The notes under the pieces were generated by a model. It was not told where the DNA came from. It searched no databases and saw only the letters and a list, made by a program, of their open reading frames with translations. Both the position numbers and the translations under genes were made by a program. Below are positions 6,503 through 8,926 of a stretch of DNA of 8,926 nucleotides, piece after piece; position 1 is the stretch's first letter, and every line of letters begins with the position of its first letter. Origin of the DNA: Ruminococcaceae bacterium UBA3451. Lineage in GTDB: Bacteria > Bacillota > Clostridia > Oscillospirales > Acutalibacteraceae. The stretch is from the NCBI GenBank assembly GCA_002378845.1, contig DFRY01000040.1, positions 28,371 through 37,296 on the forward strand, written 5' to 3'.

Positions 6503-7516
6503 TTACGCTTTTGCGTCCACCGGCATTTCTGCACGGGCGTTTAAATCCATCCCCGCTATTTTACCCGAAAGGTATTCATAGTATGCCTGCGCACCCACCA
6601 TAGCGGCGTTATCCCCGCAAAGAGAAAGCTGCGGCATATAAAATTTCCATCCGCGTTTATCGCATTCCTGCTGCAGCCGGCTGCGAAGCAGGGAATTGGC
6701 GGAAACGCCGCCTGCGATAACCAATTTGGTACTGTTTGTGTTTTGCGCTGCTTTCACAAAATTTTTCACAAGGCAATCAACCACTGCTTTGCGAAAGGAA
6801 GCCGCCAAATCGGGCACCGGCAATGTTTGCCCTTTTTGCTCCGCATTATGAATCAGGTTAATAACCGCTGTTTTCAGGCCGGAAAAACTGAAATCATAAT
6901 CGGAACCGTCCACCGTTGGGTGCGGAAGCGAAAAAGCGTTCGGGTCACCGGACTGCGCGATTTTATCCATTTCCACTCCGCCGGGGTACGACATGCCCAT
7001 GGCGCGGGCCGCCTTGTCAAATGCTTCTCCCGCGGCGTCGTCCCTTGTACGGCCAATCACGCGCAGGTCGGTATAATCTTTTACTTCAATAATATGGCTG
7101 TGTCCGCCGGAAACCACAAGGCACAGAAACGGCGGTTCCAGTTCAGGTGAAGTAATATAATTTGCCGCAATATGCGAACGCAGATGATGCACCGGAATCA
7201 GCGGCTTTCCGCTGGACAAAGCCAGCCCTTTTGCAAAATTTACGCCGACCAGAAGCGCGCCGATGAGCCCGGGCGCATAAGTGACCGCAATGGCGTCCAC
7301 TTCGTCCAGTACCATGCCGGCCTGTTCCAGCGCCTGCTGGGTTACGCCTACAATGGCTTCGCAATGGCGGCGCGACGCAATTTCCGGCACGACCCCGCCG
7401 TATAATTTATGTTCTTCCACCTGCGAGGCAATGACCGAAGACAAAACCCTGCGGCCGTCTTCCACCACTGCGGCGGCGGTTTCATCGCATGAACTTTCCA
7501 GTGCCAAGATACGCAT
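6503..7516 (-). CDS. tsaD: tRNA N6-threonylcarbamoyladenosine transferase subunit TsaD
   Basis: Catalytic subunit that transfers the threonylcarbamoyl group from TC-AMP to A37 of ANN-decoding tRNAs; in bacteria it works with TsaB and TsaE in the cytoplasm. The product is 337 residues. It shows LALESSCDET (4-13), GVVPEIASRRH (41-51), the metal-binding His111 and His115 in VHHLRSH, the ASKHA phosphate motif VSGGHSH (135-141), DDAAGEAFDKAAR (159-171), GGVSAN (269-274) and metal-site Asp302 in CGDNAAM. I place the start at 7516 (MRILALESS), behind AAAGGGG, rather than at an in-frame ATG at 7576, because family members begin here and the promoter lies between the two. In many Firmicutes tsaE, tsaB, rimI and tsaD are clustered; here only rimI lies upstream, across 259 bp. 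Confidence 0.96.
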   Translation of the reverse strand: MRILALESSCDETAAAVVEDGRRVLSSVIASQVEEHKLYGGVVPEIASRRHCEAIVGVTQQALEQAGMVLDEVDAIAVTYAPGLIGALLVGVNFAKGLALSSGKPLIPVHHLRSHIAANYITSPELEPPFLCLVVSGGHSHIIEVKDYTDLRVIGRTRDDAAGEAFDKAARAMGMSYPGGVEMDKIAQSGDPNAFSLPHPTVDGSDYDFSFSGLKTAVINLIHNAEQKGQTLPVPDLAASFRKAVVDCLVKNFVKAAQNTNSTKLVIAGGVSANSLLRSRLQQECDKRGWKFYMPQLSLCGDNAAMVGAQAYYEYLSGKIAGMDLNARAEMPVDAKA

Positions 7517-7553
7517 TCTTTCTTTTCCCCTTTGATTGTTATTGTAAACATTC

Positions 7554-7583
7554 ATTATGTTATTTTTATATTCCAAGTGTTAA
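7554..7583 (-). promoter_or_regulatory. Promoter of tsaD
   Basis: TTAACA (7578-7583) and CATAAT (7554-7559), each one base from consensus, are separated by 18 bp on the minus strand. Transcription would start near 7547, about 30 nt before the tsaD ATG at 7516, which supports the shorter start. Confidence 0.6.
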
Positions 7584-7632
7584 GCAGAAATTAAATCACT
7601 GTGTCCATCTGTGGTTGGCATTTAACTAACAC

Positions 7633-7710
7633 CATAGCAAAAACCATACACTTATTTGTCCTCATGCCGGACTGGCACATACTTTCGGGCTTGTCCGAAA
7701 GTATGCTATG
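7633..7710. repeat. Unexplained hairpin cluster between rimI and tsaD
   Basis: An 11-bp perfect inverted repeat, CATACTTTCGG (7678-7688) and CCGAAAGTATG (7695-7705), has a 6-nt loop. It abuts a smaller hairpin, TGCC/GGCA (7665-7668 with 7674-7677). Both are enclosed by CATAG (7633-7637) and CTATG (7706-7710), so the whole could fold as a three-way junction on either strand. No U run follows on either side, so it is not a classical terminator. The surrounding gene-free stretch 7517-7775 otherwise holds only the tsaD promoter and leader. It may be a dispersed repeat or a structured RNA. Confidence 0.5.
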
Positions 7711-7775
7711 TCAAAAAACAATCCAATTTTCACTGACGTTTGATTTCAGGCCATCTGCTCCGGTTTTACATTCTT

Positions 7776-8231
7776 CTAATCATCATATAAAAATGTTTTT
7801 GTCATCAGAAGCGCGTCTTCCTTTGGGTCGGAATAAAAATTCTTCCTTACTCCCACCGACGCAAACCCAAGCTTAGCGTAAAGTGCTATGGCAGGTTCAT
7901 TACCTGCCCGCACTTCCAGCGTGATAAACTCGGCCTGCTGCTTTCGCGCGTATTCCATCAAATACCCCACAAGTGCCTCGGCAATTCCCTGCCGGCGGCA
8001 GTCGGGGGCAACGCAAACCTTATCAATATAGCATTCCCCACAAATGCAGTGCATTCCGGCGCAGCCCACCGCTTCCCCGTTTTTCACCGCGGCGGCAAAG
8101 CAGGCAGTGTCGCTTGTCAGCTCGGCCTGAAGGCCTTCGTGCGACCACGGGTCGGAAAAGCAGAGCGCGTCCACCCGCGCCAGTGCTTCCAGGTGTTCTT
8201 CCGCAATAGGAACAATATTCCAGTCACTCAT
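7776..8231 (-). CDS. rimI: Ribosomal protein S18-alanine N-acetyltransferase RimI
   Basis: GNAT-fold acetyltransferase that uses acetyl-CoA to acetylate the N-terminal alanine of ribosomal protein S18. The product is 151 residues, normal for RimI. It shows the acetyl-CoA pyrophosphate loop RRQGIA (79-84) after KVCVAPDC, the LEVRAGNEPAIALYAKLGF block (105-123) with the likely general acid Tyr118, and the C-terminal ALLMTK (140-145). I place the start at 8231 (MSDWNIV), after AAGGTG; the frame extends upstream to 8414, but that part lies inside the preceding gene in another frame. The ATG overlaps the stop of the upstream glycosyltransferase (ATGA), so translation is probably coupled. Eight cysteines between residues 24 and 78, including CICGEC (62-67), are unusual in number. 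RimI rather than another GNAT is supported by the nearby tsaD. Confidence 0.9.
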   Translation of the reverse strand: MSDWNIVPIAEEHLEALARVDALCFSDPWSHEGLQAELTSDTACFAAAVKNGEAVGCAGMHCICGECYIDKVCVAPDCRRQGIAEALVGYLMEYARKQQAEFITLEVRAGNEPAIALYAKLGFASVGVRKNFYSDPKEDALLMTKTFLYDD

Positions 8232-8926
8232 ACAGGCGCACCTTCTTTGGAAAGGGGACTTGCATTCACAAGCTGCACCACATGCCGAACCAGCAGAATC
8301 AGAATAACCAGCATAATCACACCCAGCAGCTGAACGCTGAAAAAGTCGGTATTGAACAGGTTGTGGCACACAGCATACGCGGATGCAAGCTCTGTCACCA
8401 CCGCAATATAGCATTTTTTCGGAAAATAAAACGAGAAGATTACGGACAGAAGATCCGCCACATAATAGTACCGCTCATGCATGTGCGGCAGAATAAACGG
8501 CAAAAACAGCGCAAAAAACAGCGCGAGCGAAATCAATACTTCTTTGGTGATGGCAAATTTTTTACGGTTGAAGTAAAACAGAGAAATCAGCACCAGCGCG
8601 CCCGCCAGAATGACGGCGGCCTTACTGAGGTACGCCGGTGTTTCCTCCGGCAGCCAGGTGTACAGGTTCGGCAGGAACATCGCAATCATGCTGTACTGCC
8701 CGGCCTGGGAAAAATAAACCGTAATCAGGTCAAATACGCCCCGTCCCATTATTACAGCAGGTAAAATCGCAATTAAATATACTAACGGTATTACAATTAG
8801 TGTACCGAGCCGTATTTTTCGTTTAAACAGCATGACCAGCAAAAAAGGCACCAGAAAAATTGCCTGCAGTTTAAATATAAACGCAATGGCAAACGCTACA
8901 ACGGCTTTGGTTTCGCGGTCCAGCCA
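8228..8926 (-). CDS. Gpi18-like mannosyltransferase family membrane protein (partial, 5' end missing)
   Basis: The C-terminal 232 residues of a polytopic membrane protein that runs off the right edge; the frame is open to the boundary, so its true start is outside and the in-frame GTG at 8851 is not a start I would trust. There are about six to seven hydrophobic segments. LSFKLQ-like FIFKLQAIFLVPFLL (16-30 of the visible part) and LPHMHERYYYVADLL (146-160) match, from memory, the conserved blocks of the COG5542 family, predicted integral membrane glycosyltransferases related to GPI mannosyltransferase that would use a lipid-linked sugar donor. The natural substrate is unknown. The C-terminus is a short charged tail. 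The stop TGA overlaps the rimI ATG by the ATGA arrangement, so the two genes share a transcript. Confidence 0.8.
   Translation of the reverse strand, partial: WLDRETKAVVAFAIAFIFKLQAIFLVPFLLVMLFKRKIRLGTLIVIPLVYLIAILPAVIMGRGVFDLITVYFSQAGQYSMIAMFLPNLYTWLPEETPAYLSKAAVILAGALVLISLFYFNRKKFAITKEVLISLALFFALFLPFILPHMHERYYYVADLLSVIFSFYFPKKCYIAVVTELASAYAVCHNLFNTDFFSVQLLGVIMLVILILLVRHVVQLVNASPLSKEGAPV

Noticed and set aside
7517..7576. A 20-residue N-terminal extension of tsaD from an upstream ATG
   Set aside because: The extension is low-complexity Asn-rich, spans the predicted tsaD -10, and TsaD proteins begin at the MRILALESS block, which has its own AAAGGGG site.
7601..7876. A 91-codon plus-strand ORF across the rimI-tsaD gap
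   Set aside because: It overlaps the 3' end of rimI in antisense, has no good ribosome binding site, and runs through the hairpin cluster; the encoded peptide belongs to no family I recognise.
8232..8414. A 61-residue N-terminal extension of rimI
   Set aside because: It is the out-of-frame reading of the glycosyltransferase C-terminus and is not RimI-like; the ATGA overlap start fits the family length.
1..8926. A novel defence, toxin-antitoxin, secondary-metabolite or mobile system
   Set aside because: All complete genes belong to known housekeeping or metabolic families. I saw no integrase, transposase, CRISPR repeats, direct-repeat attachment sites or paired small toxin-antitoxin genes.

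Overview
The window looks like an ordinary chromosomal housekeeping stretch from a Firmicute, most likely a member of the Clostridia. The basis is the AGGAGG-type ribosome binding sites, sigma-A-like promoters with 17-18 bp spacers, U-tailed intrinsic terminators, moderate GC content with AT-rich intergenic DNA, and the family variants of the genes. The assignment to Clostridia is an inference from protein style, not a database result. No mobile element, CRISPR array, tRNA or rRNA is visible.

Layout from left to right. Positions 1-1331 (minus) hold rsmE (16S rRNA m3U1498 methyltransferase), followed 23 bp downstream by a short-chain dehydrogenase that runs off the left edge; together they look like one operon. 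A 139-bp divergent promoter region separates rsmE from the only plus-strand gene, a class I SAM-dependent methyltransferase (1471-2139). This gene converges on an NCS2-type purine permease (2201-3643, minus), which ends in a strong terminator and starts behind a terminator-like leader hairpin. Next on the minus strand come a small zinc-ribbon/TM2 membrane protein (3967-4365), whose promoter carries a large inverted repeat, and a GTP-type phosphoenolpyruvate carboxykinase (4558-6321) with a strong terminator and a second hairpin behind it. Then follow tsaD (6503-7516), rimI (7776-8231) and the C-terminal part of a polytopic Gpi18-like glycosyltransferase (8228 to the right edge).

Functional links are loose. 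rsmE, rimI and tsaD all act on the translation machinery (rRNA methylation, ribosomal protein S18 acetylation, tRNA t6A37 synthesis), and the left-edge dehydrogenase may belong to elongation factor P modification. The permease, the carboxykinase and the TM2 protein each have their own promoter and terminator and appear to be independent units. rimI is translationally coupled (ATGA overlap) to the glycosyltransferase and is separated from tsaD by 259 bp holding an unexplained hairpin-rich segment.

I did not find a convincing new multi-gene system. The points most worth a second look are the structured element between rimI and tsaD, the leader hairpin of the purine permease, the operator-like palindrome at the TM2 gene, and the Asn-to-Asp change in the active site of the dehydrogenase.
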